DNA of 64,000 nt from Ensifer canadensis (lineage in GTDB: Bacteria; Pseudomonadota; Alphaproteobacteria; Rhizobiales; Rhizobiaceae): NCBI RefSeq assembly GCF_017488845.2, contig NZ_CP083370.1, positions 3,535,501-3,599,500 of the forward strand. Reading direction: 5' to 3'. How positions within the stretch are numbered: position 1 is the first letter of the stretch; the number at the start of each line of letters is the position of its first letter. The notes beneath the pieces were generated by a model. That model ran no database searches, was not told where the DNA came from, and saw only the letters and a list, made by a program, of their open reading frames with translations. The position numbers and the translations under genes were made by a program. Shown piece after piece: positions 55,252-64,000 of the stretch.

Positions 55252-56652
55252 GTGAAAGAGAATAGTTTCGTATCCGCCGATGATATCCGTTCGGCCTTTT
55301 CCGCAGCCATGTCGGTCATGTACCGCGAGGAAGTGCCTGCTTACGGCACGCTGATGGAACTGGTTGCCAAGGTCAACGACGATACGCTCAATGCCGACCC
55401 GGCGCTGAAAGAGCGCCTCGATGCGACGGATTCGCTTGATCGCATTTCCGAGGAGCGCCACGGCGCAATCCGTCTCGGCACGCCTGCTGAACTCTCGATG
55501 ATGCGTCGCGTCTTTGCTGTCATGGGCATGTACCCGGTCGGCTACTACGATCTTTCGACCGCCGGCGTACCGGTGCACTCGACCGCCTTCCGCCCGGTTG
55601 GCGAAACCGCTCTGAAGCGCAATCCCTTCCGTGTCTTCACCTCGCTTCTTCGCCTTGACCTGATTGCGGACGAGAGTCTGCGCGCCGCATCCGAGGCGAT
55701 CCTGGCCGAGCGTCGGATCTTTACGCCTGTTGCCATCGAACTCGCCGAAAAGGCCGAGCGTGATGGCGGCCTCGACAAGGCCGACGCCGAGCGTTTCGTC
55801 TCCGAAGTGCTGGAGACCTTCCGCTGGCACGACAGGGCCAATGTCAGCGCCGACATGTACAAGCGCCTGCATGACGCCCACCGGCTGATCGCCGACGTCG
55901 TGTCGTTCAAGGGCCCGCATATCAACCACCTGACGCCGCGCACGCTGGATATCGACCAGGTCCAGGCGCTGATGCCCGAATTCGGCATCGCGCCGAAGGC
56001 CGTCGTCGAAGGTCCGCCGACCCGCAAATGCCCAATCCTGCTTCGCCAGACCTCGTTCAAGGCGCTGGAAGAGGCCGTTTCCTTCCGTGATGGCGGCGGC
56101 GACTGGAAAGCCGGCTCGCACACCGCCCGCTTCGGCGAGATCGAGCAGCGCGGCATTGCGCTCACTCCCAAGGGCCGTGCGCTCTACGACGAGCTTCTGG
56201 AAGCCTCGCGCAAGATCGTGCGCCCGGCAGCCGACGGCTCCAACGCCCGCGACTATGAAGCCGCGCTTGCCAAAGCCTTCGAAAGCTTCCCCGACACCTG
56301 GGCAGGCATTCGCGAAGCCGGCCTTGGCTATTTCAGCTATTCACTGACCGAGAAGGGCTTGAAGACCCGGATTTCCGACCGCCGCGATATCAACACGCTG
56401 ATCGCCGACGGCCTCGTGCAGTTCGACGCCATCGTCTACGAAGACTTCCTGCCGGTCAGCGCCGCAGGCATCTTCCAGTCCAATCTCGGCGACGGCGCGC
56501 AGCAGGCTTTTGTCGCAAGCCCGAACCAGAAGCGCTTCGAGATTGACCTCGGCGCCACAGTGCTCAACGAGTTCGATCACTATGCCGGCATCGAAGAGGC
56601 ATCGATCGAAAGCTGCCTGCGGGCCTTGACCGCAGCCATGGCTGCGGAATGA
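55252..56652 (+). CDS. hglS: 2-oxoadipate dioxygenase/decarboxylase (2-hydroxyglutarate synthase)
   Basis: 466 residues of the DUF1338/YdcJ family, now known as HglS, an iron enzyme turning 2-oxoadipate into D-2-hydroxyglutarate in bacterial D-lysine breakdown. H70 (EERHGAIRLG), H226 (PHINHLTPRT) and E296 (RFGEIEQRG) stand where the metal ligands are expected, with R74 as the substrate arginine. Position matching is from memory of the Pseudomonas enzyme. The start is GTG at 55252 with GAGG upstream. It leads a four-gene operon. Confidence 0.88.
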   Translation: MKENSFVSADDIRSAFSAAMSVMYREEVPAYGTLMELVAKVNDDTLNADPALKERLDATDSLDRISEERHGAIRLGTPAELSMMRRVFAVMGMYPVGYYDLSTAGVPVHSTAFRPVGETALKRNPFRVFTSLLRLDLIADESLRAASEAILAERRIFTPVAIELAEKAERDGGLDKADAERFVSEVLETFRWHDRANVSADMYKRLHDAHRLIADVVSFKGPHINHLTPRTLDIDQVQALMPEFGIAPKAVVEGPPTRKCPILLRQTSFKALEEAVSFRDGGGDWKAGSHTARFGEIEQRGIALTPKGRALYDELLEASRKIVRPAADGSNARDYEAALAKAFESFPDTWAGIREAGLGYFSYSLTEKGLKTRISDRRDINTLIADGLVQFDAIVYEDFLPVSAAGIFQSNLGDGAQQAFVASPNQKRFEIDLGATVLNEFDHYAGIEEASIESCLRALTAAMAAE

Positions 56653-56662
56653 TGCGTTCACG

Positions 56663-58084
56663 ATGATTGAACAGGTACACATAGACGCGCTGACCGGCAT
56701 CCTTGGCGACAAGGGTGTGGTCACGCGTGCTGAAGACATGGAAGCCTACGAGACCGGCGCGCGCTACGATCGTGGCCGGGCTTCGGTCGTTCTGCGGCCG
56801 GCGACAACAGTGGAAACCTCGGCAACCGTTGCCTATTGCGTGCGTCATGGCATCGCCCTGATCCCGCAATCGGGCAATACCGGACTGGTCTCGGGCTCGA
56901 CCCCTGATAGTTCCGGCAACGAAGCGATCCTCAGCCTCGACCGCCTCACCAAAGCGTTCGAACTCGATCTCGACAATCGTTCGGTGCGCGTCGATGCCGG
57001 GTTCAGGCTTTCCGATCTCAACCGCCGGCTGGAAGAACATGGCCTGTTTTTCCCGATCGATCTCGGCGCCGATCCGCGCATCGGCGGCATGATCGCCACC
57101 AACACCGGCGGCTCGCGTTTCCTGAAATACGGCGACGTGCGCCGCAACACGCTGGGCCTCACCGTGGTTCTCGCCGATGAAGACGGCACCGTGCTCGATC
57201 TTCAATGCGACCTGCGCAAGAACAACACCGGCGTCGACTGGAAGCAGGTCTTCGTCGGCACGTCGGGCGCCTTCGGCATCATCACGGAATGCGTGCTCAA
57301 TCTGGAGCGCCTGCCGCAGCAGACGGCGACCGCATTGCTGGTGCCGGCAAGCGGCGCCCATGTGCTGCCGCTGCTGCGCGCCATGGAAGAGCGGCTCGGC
57401 GCCTACCTCTCGGCCTTCGAGGGCATGTCGAGCAACGCCGTCAAGGCGGCGTTCGCGCATGTGCCTTCGCTGAAGAACCCGTTCCAGGGCGGACACGTCC
57501 CTGAATACGTCATTCTCGCGGAAATCAGCCGCACCTGGGCCCCACGCGAAGGCGAGCAATCGCTCGACGCCGTGCTTGAAACGGTGCTGGCCGAGATCTG
57601 GGAGATGGAGACGGCACCGCTCGCCGACGCGTTCGTCGGCCCGCCGCATGAGGTCTGGGCGCTGCGCCACGCACTTTCGGAAGGTGTGAAACACCTGGGC
57701 AAGCTGATCGCCTTCGACGTCTCCTTCCGCAGGGGTGACATCATGGCCTTCTGCGACCATATGAAGGCCGAAATGCCGACGAGGTTTCCTGATGTCACCG
57801 TCTGCGACTTCGGCCATATCGGCGATGGTGGTGTACACTTCAATCTCGTGGTGCCGAAGGACAGCGCGCTGCTCAGCGATCCGACATTCGAGCAGCGTTT
57901 GAGAGAATGGGTTTTCGCCGTGGCGGTCGAGGAGTATCACGGCAGTTTCAGCGCGGAACATGCGATAGGCCGCCGCAACCAGGCCTACTACGACGTTTAT
58001 ACAACCGACAAACTCAAGGACATGGCCGCGGGCCTGAAGACGCTCACCTCGCCGGGGAAACTCGGCAGCGTGCGCTTCGGATAG
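56663..58084 (+). CDS. FAD-linked D-2-hydroxyglutarate dehydrogenase
   Basis: 473 residues. The FAD-binding PCMH domain has IPQSGNTGLVSGSTPD (about residues 65-80) and GADPRIGGMIATNTGGSRFL. The C-terminal domain carries the metal-binding histidines of FGHIGDGGVHFNL and the closing EYHGSFSAEHAIGRRN. It belongs to the GlcD/D2HGDH group. Being 10 bp after hglS, whose product is D-2-hydroxyglutarate, it most likely oxidises that compound to 2-oxoglutarate. D-lactate or glycolate are alternatives on sequence alone. Confidence 0.87.
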   Translation: MIEQVHIDALTGILGDKGVVTRAEDMEAYETGARYDRGRASVVLRPATTVETSATVAYCVRHGIALIPQSGNTGLVSGSTPDSSGNEAILSLDRLTKAFELDLDNRSVRVDAGFRLSDLNRRLEEHGLFFPIDLGADPRIGGMIATNTGGSRFLKYGDVRRNTLGLTVVLADEDGTVLDLQCDLRKNNTGVDWKQVFVGTSGAFGIITECVLNLERLPQQTATALLVPASGAHVLPLLRAMEERLGAYLSAFEGMSSNAVKAAFAHVPSLKNPFQGGHVPEYVILAEISRTWAPREGEQSLDAVLETVLAEIWEMETAPLADAFVGPPHEVWALRHALSEGVKHLGKLIAFDVSFRRGDIMAFCDHMKAEMPTRFPDVTVCDFGHIGDGGVHFNLVVPKDSALLSDPTFEQRLREWVFAVAVEEYHGSFSAEHAIGRRNQAYYDVYTTDKLKDMAAGLKTLTSPGKLGSVRFG

Positions 58085-58114
58085 GCCAGGGCAGGAAAAC
58101 GGGAGTCAGACCAG

Positions 58115-59647
58115 ATGAACATTGCAACGAAGAAGATCGACGTCACCAAGGAGGCAGCAGCCCTCCTCGAGAAGATGGGCGTCGCCAAGGAACTCTACAC
58201 CGGCGGCGACATGCCGTCGTTCAGCCCGGTCACGGGCGAACAGATCGCCAGCCTGAAGACGGTTTCGGCCACGGAGGCTGCCGCCAAGATCGACAAGGCG
58301 CATGAAGCCTTCAAGGCCTGGCGCCTCGTTCCGGCACCGAAGCGCGGCGAATTGATCCGCCTGCTCGGCGAAGAGCTACGCGCCTTCAAGGCCGACCTCG
58401 GCCGCCTCGTTTCGATCGAAGCCGGCAAGATCACCTCCGAGGGCCTCGGCGAAGTTCAGGAAATGATCGACATCTGCGATTTCGCAGTCGGCCTTTCCCG
58501 CCAGCTCTACGGTCTGACGATCGCCACGGAGCGTCCCGGCCACCGCATGATGGAAACCTGGCATCCGCTCGGCGTCGTCGGCGTCATCTCCGCCTTCAAC
58601 TTCCCGGTCGCCGTCTGGTCGTGGAACACGGCGCTGGCGCTCGTCTGCGGCAACTCCGTCGTCTGGAAGCCGTCGGAAAAGACCCCGCTCACGGCGCTTG
58701 CATCGCAGGCTATCTTCGAACGCGCGCTTGCCCGCTTCGGCGACGCCCCGGAAGGCCTGTCGCAGGTTCTGATCGGCGACCGCGCCGTCGGTGAAGTCCT
58801 CGTCGACAACCCGAAGGTTCCGTTGGTCTCGGCCACCGGCTCGACCCGCATGGGCCGCGACGTCGGCCCGCGTCTTGCCAAGCGCTTCGCCCGCGCCATC
58901 CTCGAACTCGGCGGCAACAATGCCGGTATCGTCTGCCCATCGGCCGATCTCGACATGGCGCTGCGCGCCATCGCCTTCGGCGCCATGGGCACCGCCGGCC
59001 AGCGCTGCACGACCATGCGCCGCCTGTTCGTGCATGAAAGCGTCTACGACCAGCTCGTTCCCCGCCTGAAGAAGGCCTATGGCTCGGTCTCGGTCGGCAA
59101 TCCGCTGGAAACCACCGCACTCGTCGGCCCGCTGGTCGACAAGGCCGCTTTCGACGGCATGCAGAAGGCAATCGACGAAGCCAAGGCCCATGGCGGCGCC
59201 GTCACCGGCGGCGAACGCGTCGAGCTCGGTTATGCCAACGGCTACTACGCCAAGCCCGCCCTGGTCGAAATGCCTGAGCAGGCAGGCCCGGTCCTCGAAG
59301 AAACCTTCGCGCCGATCCTCTACGTCATGAAGTACAGCGACTTCGACGCAGTCGTTGCCGACCACAATGCGGTTGCAGCCGGCCTGTCCTCGTCGATCTT
59401 CACCCGCGACATGCAGGAATCCGAACGGTTCCTGGCCGTCGACGGCTCGGATTGCGGCATCGCCAACGTCAACATCGGCACCTCAGGTGCGGAAATCGGC
59501 GGCGCCTTCGGCGGTGAAAAGGAAACCGGCGGCGGCCGCGAATCGGGCTCCGATTCGTGGAAGGCCTACATGCGTCGCGCCACCAACACGGTGAACTACT
59601 CGAAGGCCCTGCCACTGGCACAGGGCGTCTCCTTCGATATCGAGTAG
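58115..59647 (+). CDS. amaB: aldehyde dehydrogenase (2-aminoadipate semialdehyde type)
   Basis: 510 residues. Catalytic E264 lies in AILELGGNNAGIV and catalytic C298 in TAGQRCTTMRRLFVHES. The pattern FNFPVAVWSWNTALALVCGN and GGGRESGSDSWKAYMRRATN is characteristic of the ALDH7/antiquitin branch, which oxidises 2-aminoadipate-6-semialdehyde (piperideine-6-carboxylate) to 2-aminoadipate. Its place with hglS fits lysine breakdown. It is 30 bp after the preceding gene, with 9 bp to the next. Confidence 0.9.
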   Translation: MNIATKKIDVTKEAAALLEKMGVAKELYTGGDMPSFSPVTGEQIASLKTVSATEAAAKIDKAHEAFKAWRLVPAPKRGELIRLLGEELRAFKADLGRLVSIEAGKITSEGLGEVQEMIDICDFAVGLSRQLYGLTIATERPGHRMMETWHPLGVVGVISAFNFPVAVWSWNTALALVCGNSVVWKPSEKTPLTALASQAIFERALARFGDAPEGLSQVLIGDRAVGEVLVDNPKVPLVSATGSTRMGRDVGPRLAKRFARAILELGGNNAGIVCPSADLDMALRAIAFGAMGTAGQRCTTMRRLFVHESVYDQLVPRLKKAYGSVSVGNPLETTALVGPLVDKAAFDGMQKAIDEAKAHGGAVTGGERVELGYANGYYAKPALVEMPEQAGPVLEETFAPILYVMKYSDFDAVVADHNAVAAGLSSSIFTRDMQESERFLAVDGSDCGIANVNIGTSGAEIGGAFGGEKETGGGRESGSDSWKAYMRRATNTVNYSKALPLAQGVSFDIE

Positions 59648-59656
59648 GACCAAGCG

Positions 59657-60889
59657 ATGACCATCAACGCAACGGTCAAGGAGGCGGGCTTCAAGCCCGC
59701 CTCGCGGATCTCTTCGATCGGAGTATCCGAAATCCTCAAGATCGGCGCGCGCGCGCAAGCGATGAAGCGCGAGGGCAAGCCGGTCATTATTCTCGGCGCA
59801 GGCGAGCCGGATTTCGACACGCCTGACTACGTCAAGCAGGCCGCCTGCGAGGCGATCCAGCGCGGCGAAACCAAATACACCGCACTCGACGGCACGCCGG
59901 AACTGAAGAAGGCGATCCGTGAAAAGTTCCAGCGCGAGAACGGCCTCGCCTACGAACAGGACGAGATCACCATTGCCACCGGCGCCAAGCAGATCCTGTT
60001 CAACGCCATGATGGCGACGATCGACGCCGGCGACGAAGTTGTCATTCCGACGCCGTACTGGACCTCCTATTCGGATATCGTCCAGATCTGCGAAGGCAAG
60101 CCGGTGCTGATCCCCTGCGACGCGGCCTCCGGTTTCCGGCTCACCGCCGACAAGCTCGAAGCGGCGATCACGCCGAAGACGCGCTGGGTGCTTCTCAACT
60201 CACCCTCCAACCCTTCGGGTGCCGCCTACAGCGCTGACGACTACCGGCCGCTGCTCGACGTGCTCTTGAGGCATCCGCATGTGTGGCTGCTGGTCGACGA
60301 CATGTACGAGCACATCGTCTATGACGGCTTCCGCTTCGTCACCCCGGCCCAACTGGAGCCTCGGCTCAAGGACCGCACCCTGACGGTCAACGGTGTCTCC
60401 AAGGCCTATGCCATGACCGGCTGGCGCATCGGCTATGCCGGTGGTCCGCGCGAGCTGATCAAGGCGATGGCTGTCGTCCAGAGCCAGGCGACCTCCTGCC
60501 CGTCTTCGGTCAGCCAGGCCGCTTCGGTGGCAGCCCTGACCGGCCCGCAGGATTTCCTGAAGGAACGCACGGCCAGCTTCCAGCACCGCCGCAATCTCGT
60601 CGTCAACGGCCTCAACGCCATCGACGGTCTCGACTGCCGCGTTCCGGAAGGCGCCTTCTACACCTTCTCCGGCTGCGCCGGCATGCTCGGCAAGGTGACG
60701 CCTTCGGGCAAGACGATCGAGACGGACACGGACTTCTGCGCCTACCTGCTCGACGACGCCCATGTCGCCGTTGTCCCCGGCTCGGCCTTCGGCCTGTCGC
60801 CGTTCTTCCGCATCTCCTATGCGACGTCGGAAGCGGAACTGAAGGAAGCGCTCATGCGCATCGCCGACGCCTGCGCTCGGCTTTCGTAA
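59657..60889 (+). CDS. class I aminotransferase, probably 2-aminoadipate
   Basis: 410-residue PLP enzyme of the AspC/AAT-I class. GAGEPDFDTPDYV, NSPSNPSGAAY, the Schiff-base K249 in NGVSKAYAMTGWRIGYAGG and the carboxylate-binding arginine in FFRISYA are visible. Alone it would be called aspartate or aromatic aminotransferase. In this operon the missing step is 2-aminoadipate to 2-oxoadipate, so that is the likely reaction. The call is inferred from context. It ends the operon, followed by a repeat. Confidence 0.85.
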   Translation: MTINATVKEAGFKPASRISSIGVSEILKIGARAQAMKREGKPVIILGAGEPDFDTPDYVKQAACEAIQRGETKYTALDGTPELKKAIREKFQRENGLAYEQDEITIATGAKQILFNAMMATIDAGDEVVIPTPYWTSYSDIVQICEGKPVLIPCDAASGFRLTADKLEAAITPKTRWVLLNSPSNPSGAAYSADDYRPLLDVLLRHPHVWLLVDDMYEHIVYDGFRFVTPAQLEPRLKDRTLTVNGVSKAYAMTGWRIGYAGGPRELIKAMAVVQSQATSCPSSVSQAASVAALTGPQDFLKERTASFQHRRNLVVNGLNAIDGLDCRVPEGAFYTFSGCAGMLGKVTPSGKTIETDTDFCAYLLDDAHVAVVPGSAFGLSPFFRISYATSEAELKEALMRIADACARLS

Positions 60890-60900
60890 CTCGGAAGTAG

Positions 60901-61057
60901 CCCCTCACCCTAGCCCTCTCCCCGCTTGCGGGGAGAGGGGACGGTCGCGCAAACAGCTGCCTCTCTACTCCTGTTCGCAAAGAGAGTATGAGGCGCTGGC
61001 GGCATATCCCTTCTCCCCGCAGGCGGGGAGAAGGTCGCGGCAGCGGGATGAGGGGCG
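60901..61057. repeat. RIME-like repeat, second copy
   Basis: The left part (60901-60942) is CCCCTCACCCTAGCCCTCTC followed by a CCCCGCTTGCGGGG hairpin. The right part (61009-61057) has CTTCTCCCCG/CGGGGAGAAG and ends GGGATGAGGGGCG. It is shorter and more diverged than the copy at 1151-1370 and also lies between convergent genes. Confidence 0.65.
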
Positions 61058-61071
61058 CCCGCTCCCTTCCT

Positions 61072-61620
61072 TCAAAACGTCGGCGGCGTGCAGGCGCTGA
61101 TCACCTCGCAAGGTACCGGCCCGACGCAACGAAATCGGTGCGGTCGCCGGCTTTCGAAATAGTACGCATCCCCAGGCCCGAGAATCCGCCGCTCGTCGTC
61201 GACGGTGACCTCAATGCGCCCCGACAGCACGATGCCGCCCTCCTCGCCTTCATGCACCAGCGGCACTTTTCCAGTGTCCGCGCCCGGCTGATAACATTCC
61301 TTCAGGATCTGCAGGCTGCGGCCAAAGAGATTGTCGCCGATCTGGCGATAGGAGATCGGCCCTTTGCCGATCTCGACCAGTTCCTCTGCGGCGTAGAATG
61401 CCTTGCGCGGCCGTTCAGGCTCGAACGAAAAGAACTCCGCAAGTCCGATCGGTATGCCGTCGAGGATGCGCTTCAGTGCGCCGACCGACGGATTGGACGC
61501 ATTCGACTCGATCAGCGAGATCGTCGAGTTGGTCACGCCCGCTCGCTTGGCAAGTTCGCGCTGCGAAAGATTGTGCATCAGCCGGAGGTGGCGAAGCCGG
61601 TTTCCAATGTCGACGCTCAT
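61072..61620 (-). CDS. XRE-cupin transcriptional regulator
   Basis: 182 residues. The helix-turn-helix covers about residues 6-58 (RLRHLRLMHNLSQRELAKRA, then TNSTISLIESN), and a C-terminal cupin domain covers about 105-175 (PLVHEGEEGGIVLSGRIEV, GPGDAYYFESRRPHRF). This PuuR-like design is common for regulators of polyamine, taurine or amino acid catabolism. It is divergent from the omega-aminotransferase gene, which it probably controls. A palindrome in the shared gap is a candidate binding site. Confidence 0.9.
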   Translation of the reverse strand: MSVDIGNRLRHLRLMHNLSQRELAKRAGVTNSTISLIESNASNPSVGALKRILDGIPIGLAEFFSFEPERPRKAFYAAEELVEIGKGPISYRQIGDNLFGRSLQILKECYQPGADTGKVPLVHEGEEGGIVLSGRIEVTVDDERRILGPGDAYYFESRRPHRFRCVGPVPCEVISACTPPTF

Positions 61621-61648
61621 GGGTGTCCATCTCGGTGTTCAGGTTGTT

Positions 61649-61666
61649 CGAAATATCGCAATTTCG
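61649..61666. promoter_or_regulatory. candidate operator for the XRE-cupin regulator
   Basis: CGAAAT and ATTTCG form an inverted repeat around ATCGCA, in an AT-rich 149-bp gap between the two divergent starts. Its size suits an XRE dimer. The assignment is inferred only from symmetry and position. Confidence 0.35.
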
Positions 61667-61769
61667 CAAACCTCGTTGTATAAAATTCAATGGCTTGAAC
61701 GACAACAGAAAAGGACTTGTTTGGCAATTCAAATCATGGCGTCAATCCCCTGATCTTCAGGAGGATGCC

Positions 61770-63107
61770 ATGAACCAGCACACCAAACCCAACGCCCCCG
61801 TACTCGACAGCTACTGGATGCCCTTTACCGCCAACCGGCAGTTCAAGGCGGCACCGCGCTTGCTCGCCTCCGCCGAGGGCATGCACTACACCAGCACCGA
61901 TGGCCGCACGATCCTCGACGGCACCGCCGGTCTCTGGTGCGTCAACGCCGGCCACGGCCGCCGCCAGATCGCGTCAGCCGTCGAACGCCAGCTGTCGACG
62001 ATGGATTTCGCCCCCTCCTTCCAGATGGGCCACCCGATCGCCTTCGATTTTGCCGAACGCCTTGCCGAAATCGCGCCGGGGCCGGAAGGCCAGAAGCTCG
62101 ACCGCGTGTTCTTCACCGGCTCGGGCTCGGAATCGGTTGACACGGCGCTGAAGATGGCCATCGCCTATCAGCGCGCGATCGGCCAGGGCACTCGCACGCG
62201 GCTGATCGGGCGCGAGCGCGGCTACCACGGCGTCGGCTTCGGCGGCATTTCGGTGGGCGGCATCCTCAACAACCGCCGCGTCTTCCCGCAGCTTCCCGGT
62301 TCCGACCATCTGCGCCACACCCACGACCTTGCCAAGAATGCCTTCGTCAAGGGCCAGCCCGAGCACGGCGCCGAACTTGCCGACGATCTCGAACGGCTGG
62401 TGGCGCTACACGGCGCCGAAACCATCGCCGCCTGCATCGTCGAGCCGGTTGCCGGTTCGACGGGCGTGCTCATCCCGCCGAAGGGCTATCTCGAGCGGCT
62501 GCGCGCGATCTGCGACAAACACGGCATCCTGTTGATCTTCGACGAAGTCATCACCGGCTTCGGTCGCCTTGGCGCTGCGTTCGCCACCGACTTCTTCGGC
62601 GTCACCCCGGACCTGGTGACGGCGGCGAAGGGGCTCACCAACGGCGCCATCCCAATGGGCGCGGTCTTTGCCAGCCGCAAGGTGCACGACGCATTGATGC
62701 ACGGCCCGGAAAACCAGATCGAGCTCTTCCACGGCTACACCTATTCCGGCCACCCGGCCGCCTGCGCCGCGGGTATCGCCACGCTCGACATCTATCGCGA
62801 TGAGGGCCTGATGACCCGCGCCACCGAGCTGCAGGACGCCTGGCATGATGCCATGCATTCGCTGAACGGCCTGCCGCATGTCATCGACATCCGCACCATC
62901 GGCCTCATCGCCGGCATCGAGCTGCAGTCACGCGAGGGTGCTGTCGGCGCCCGCGCCTATGAGGTCTTCGTCGATTGCTTCGAAAAGGGGCTGCTGATCC
63001 GCGTGACCGGCGACATCATCGCCTTCTCGCCGCCGCTGATCGCCGACGAAAATCACTTCGGCGAAATCGTCTCGATCCTCGGCGATGCCTTGAAGCGCGC
63101 CAAGTAA
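61770..63107 (+). CDS. omega-amino acid--pyruvate aminotransferase
   Basis: 445-residue class III PLP aminotransferase. LDSYWMPFTANRQFKAAPRL at the start is the family signature for beta-alanine/omega-amino acid:pyruvate enzymes. FFTGSGSESVDTALKMA binds phosphate, IFDEVITGFGRLG holds the PLP aspartate, and K287 in TAAKGLTNGAIPMG is the Schiff-base lysine. The ATG at 61770 has CAGGAGG upstream. The true amine donor (beta-alanine, taurine, polyamine derivative) cannot be fixed. It is divergent from an XRE-cupin gene. Confidence 0.9.
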   Translation: MNQHTKPNAPVLDSYWMPFTANRQFKAAPRLLASAEGMHYTSTDGRTILDGTAGLWCVNAGHGRRQIASAVERQLSTMDFAPSFQMGHPIAFDFAERLAEIAPGPEGQKLDRVFFTGSGSESVDTALKMAIAYQRAIGQGTRTRLIGRERGYHGVGFGGISVGGILNNRRVFPQLPGSDHLRHTHDLAKNAFVKGQPEHGAELADDLERLVALHGAETIAACIVEPVAGSTGVLIPPKGYLERLRAICDKHGILLIFDEVITGFGRLGAAFATDFFGVTPDLVTAAKGLTNGAIPMGAVFASRKVHDALMHGPENQIELFHGYTYSGHPAACAAGIATLDIYRDEGLMTRATELQDAWHDAMHSLNGLPHVIDIRTIGLIAGIELQSREGAVGARAYEVFVDCFEKGLLIRVTGDIIAFSPPLIADENHFGEIVSILGDALKRAK

Positions 63108-63118
63108 AAACAAGAGAT

Positions 63119-63155
63119 CATGGTCGCCGCCGAAACGTTTGGCGGCGACCATGAC
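63119..63155 (+). terminator. hairpin after the aminotransferase gene
   Basis: TCATGGTCGCCGCC pairs perfectly with GGCGGCGACCATGA around a 9-nt loop, 12 bp after the stop. There is no T-run, so it may only protect the 3' end or act with Rho. Confidence 0.55.
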
Positions 63156-63194
63156 ACGCAGATTTTCTGTTCTGCCTTGAGCCGGAGAATCCGG

Positions 63195-64000
63195 CTAACG
63201 GATTAGCATCGCCCTGAAGTCATTGACATTGGTTCCAGTCGGACCGGGCGCGAAAAGATCGCCACTCACTGAGAATGCCGACCAGGCATCGTGGCGCGCC
63301 AGATGCGCCCGCGGATCAGCACCGGCAGTACGCATGCGACTGACGCTGCCGCCATCGGCAAAGGCGCCGGCATTGTCCTCAGACCCGTCGATGCCGTCCG
63401 TATCCGCCGCCAGGGCATCGATCCCGTCGAGCCCCTCGATGTCGAGCGCCAGCGACAGCAACAGCTCGCTGTTGCGGCCGCCTTTGCCGTAATCCTTGCC
63501 CGATATCGTCACAGTCGTTTCGCCGCCGGAAAGCAGCACGACCGGCTTTTCGAAAGGTTGATTGCGCTGGGCGACTTCACGCGCCAGCGCCGCATGCATG
63601 CGGCCGATATCGCGCGCCTCGCCTTCAATCGCATCAGAAAGAATGCGCGCCTCTACACCCAATTCCTGCGCCGTCCTTGCTGCAGCCTCCAGCGAGACAC
63701 GCGCCGACGCAATCACGTGGCATTCGTGCCGACGGAAAACCGGTTCGGACGGATCAGGTGCCCGCGCGGCACCGGATCGCAAGTGGGCCACCACGCCATC
63801 GGGAAGAGCCATGCGATAGCGGCCGACGATCTCCAGCGCCTCCTCCACCGTCGACCCGTCAGGCACTGTCGGGCCCGAGGCAACGAAAGCGGGGTTGTCG
63901 CCGGGAACGTCGGAAACGACGAGGCTGACGACACGCGCCGGCCCAGCGGCCGCCGCAAGACGGCCTCCCTTGATGCGCGACACATGTTTGCGCACGACGT
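63195..64000 (-). CDS. glycerate 2-kinase, C-terminal part (cut by window end)
   Basis: About 268 residues are visible; the N-terminus lies beyond the window. The segments KHVSRIKGGRLAAAAGPARV, VSLVVSDVPGDNPAFVASGP and VVLLSGGETTVTI belong to the MOFRL/DUF4147 glycerate kinase family (GckA/TtuD). The C-terminal domain ends with DTDGIDGSEDNAGA and PTGTNVNDFRAML. It phosphorylates D-glycerate to 2-phosphoglycerate, linking serine-cycle, glyoxylate or tartrate metabolism to glycolysis. It is convergent with the aminotransferase gene. Confidence 0.92.
   Translation of the reverse strand, partial: VVRKHVSRIKGGRLAAAAGPARVVSLVVSDVPGDNPAFVASGPTVPDGSTVEEALEIVGRYRMALPDGVVAHLRSGAARAPDPSEPVFRRHECHVIASARVSLEAAARTAQELGVEARILSDAIEGEARDIGRMHAALAREVAQRNQPFEKPVVLLSGGETTVTISGKDYGKGGRNSELLLSLALDIEGLDGIDALAADTDGIDGSEDNAGAFADGGSVSRMRTAGADPRAHLARHDAWSAFSVSGDLFAPGPTGTNVNDFRAMLIR

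Overview
The window looks like a piece of an Ensifer/Sinorhizobium-type alphaproteobacterial chromosome. The DNA is GC-rich. It carries a pyc-expR-ndvA-ndvB neighbourhood, phaA/phaB with a divergent phaR, a second-type heat-shock sigma factor (rpoH2) and a CarD regulator. I assign the genus from protein resemblance and gene order recalled from rhizobia; no database search was made.

Layout. 1-7.8 kb: the end of an ABC importer, a LysE exporter, argG, a MarR/Bcr-CflA efflux pair, an ABC-F protein and thiamine pyrophosphokinase. 7.8-12 kb: a broken GNAT acetyltransferase, then a TPP riboswitch driving thiBPQ. 12.4-20.4 kb: an M48 lipoprotein protease, rpoH2, carD, a 7Fe ferredoxin, an S4 RNA-binding protein and an SUV3-like helicase. 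20.4-21.05 kb: a non-coding island packed with GANTC (CcrM) sites. 21-24.2 kb: polyhydroxybutyrate genes phaB, phaA and phaR. 24.2-31 kb: rpmF, a GST, mtgA, a polyprenyl synthase, hisC, a LysE exporter and ispG. 31-36.2 kb: a DeoR-VOC-MFS operon and a polar amino acid ABC importer. 36.5-54 kb: pyc, an ExpR-like LuxR protein, and the cyclic beta-1,2-glucan locus ndvA-opgC-ndvB with a decayed gene inside it. 54-61 kb: a LysR gene divergent from a four-gene operon that reads as the lower lysine (2-aminoadipate to 2-oxoglutarate) pathway. 61-64 kb: an XRE-cupin regulator divergent from an omega-amino acid aminotransferase, then a truncated glycerate kinase.

Most genes are ordinary core genes in small operons, many with ATGA overlaps. 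The unusual material lies between them. One repeat family (four copies, about 105 nt, twin hairpins) sits between TA dinucleotides, and one copy can be excised on paper from a decayed gene to restore its reading frame exactly. A second family (two copies, 104 nt, terminal inverted repeats) supplies the stop codon of ispG. Two RIME-like inverted-repeat mosaics and a further palindromic repeat are also present. The 15 GANTC sites within 403 bp are the strongest unexplained signal. I saw no CRISPR array, tRNA, rRNA, prophage or complete insertion sequence.
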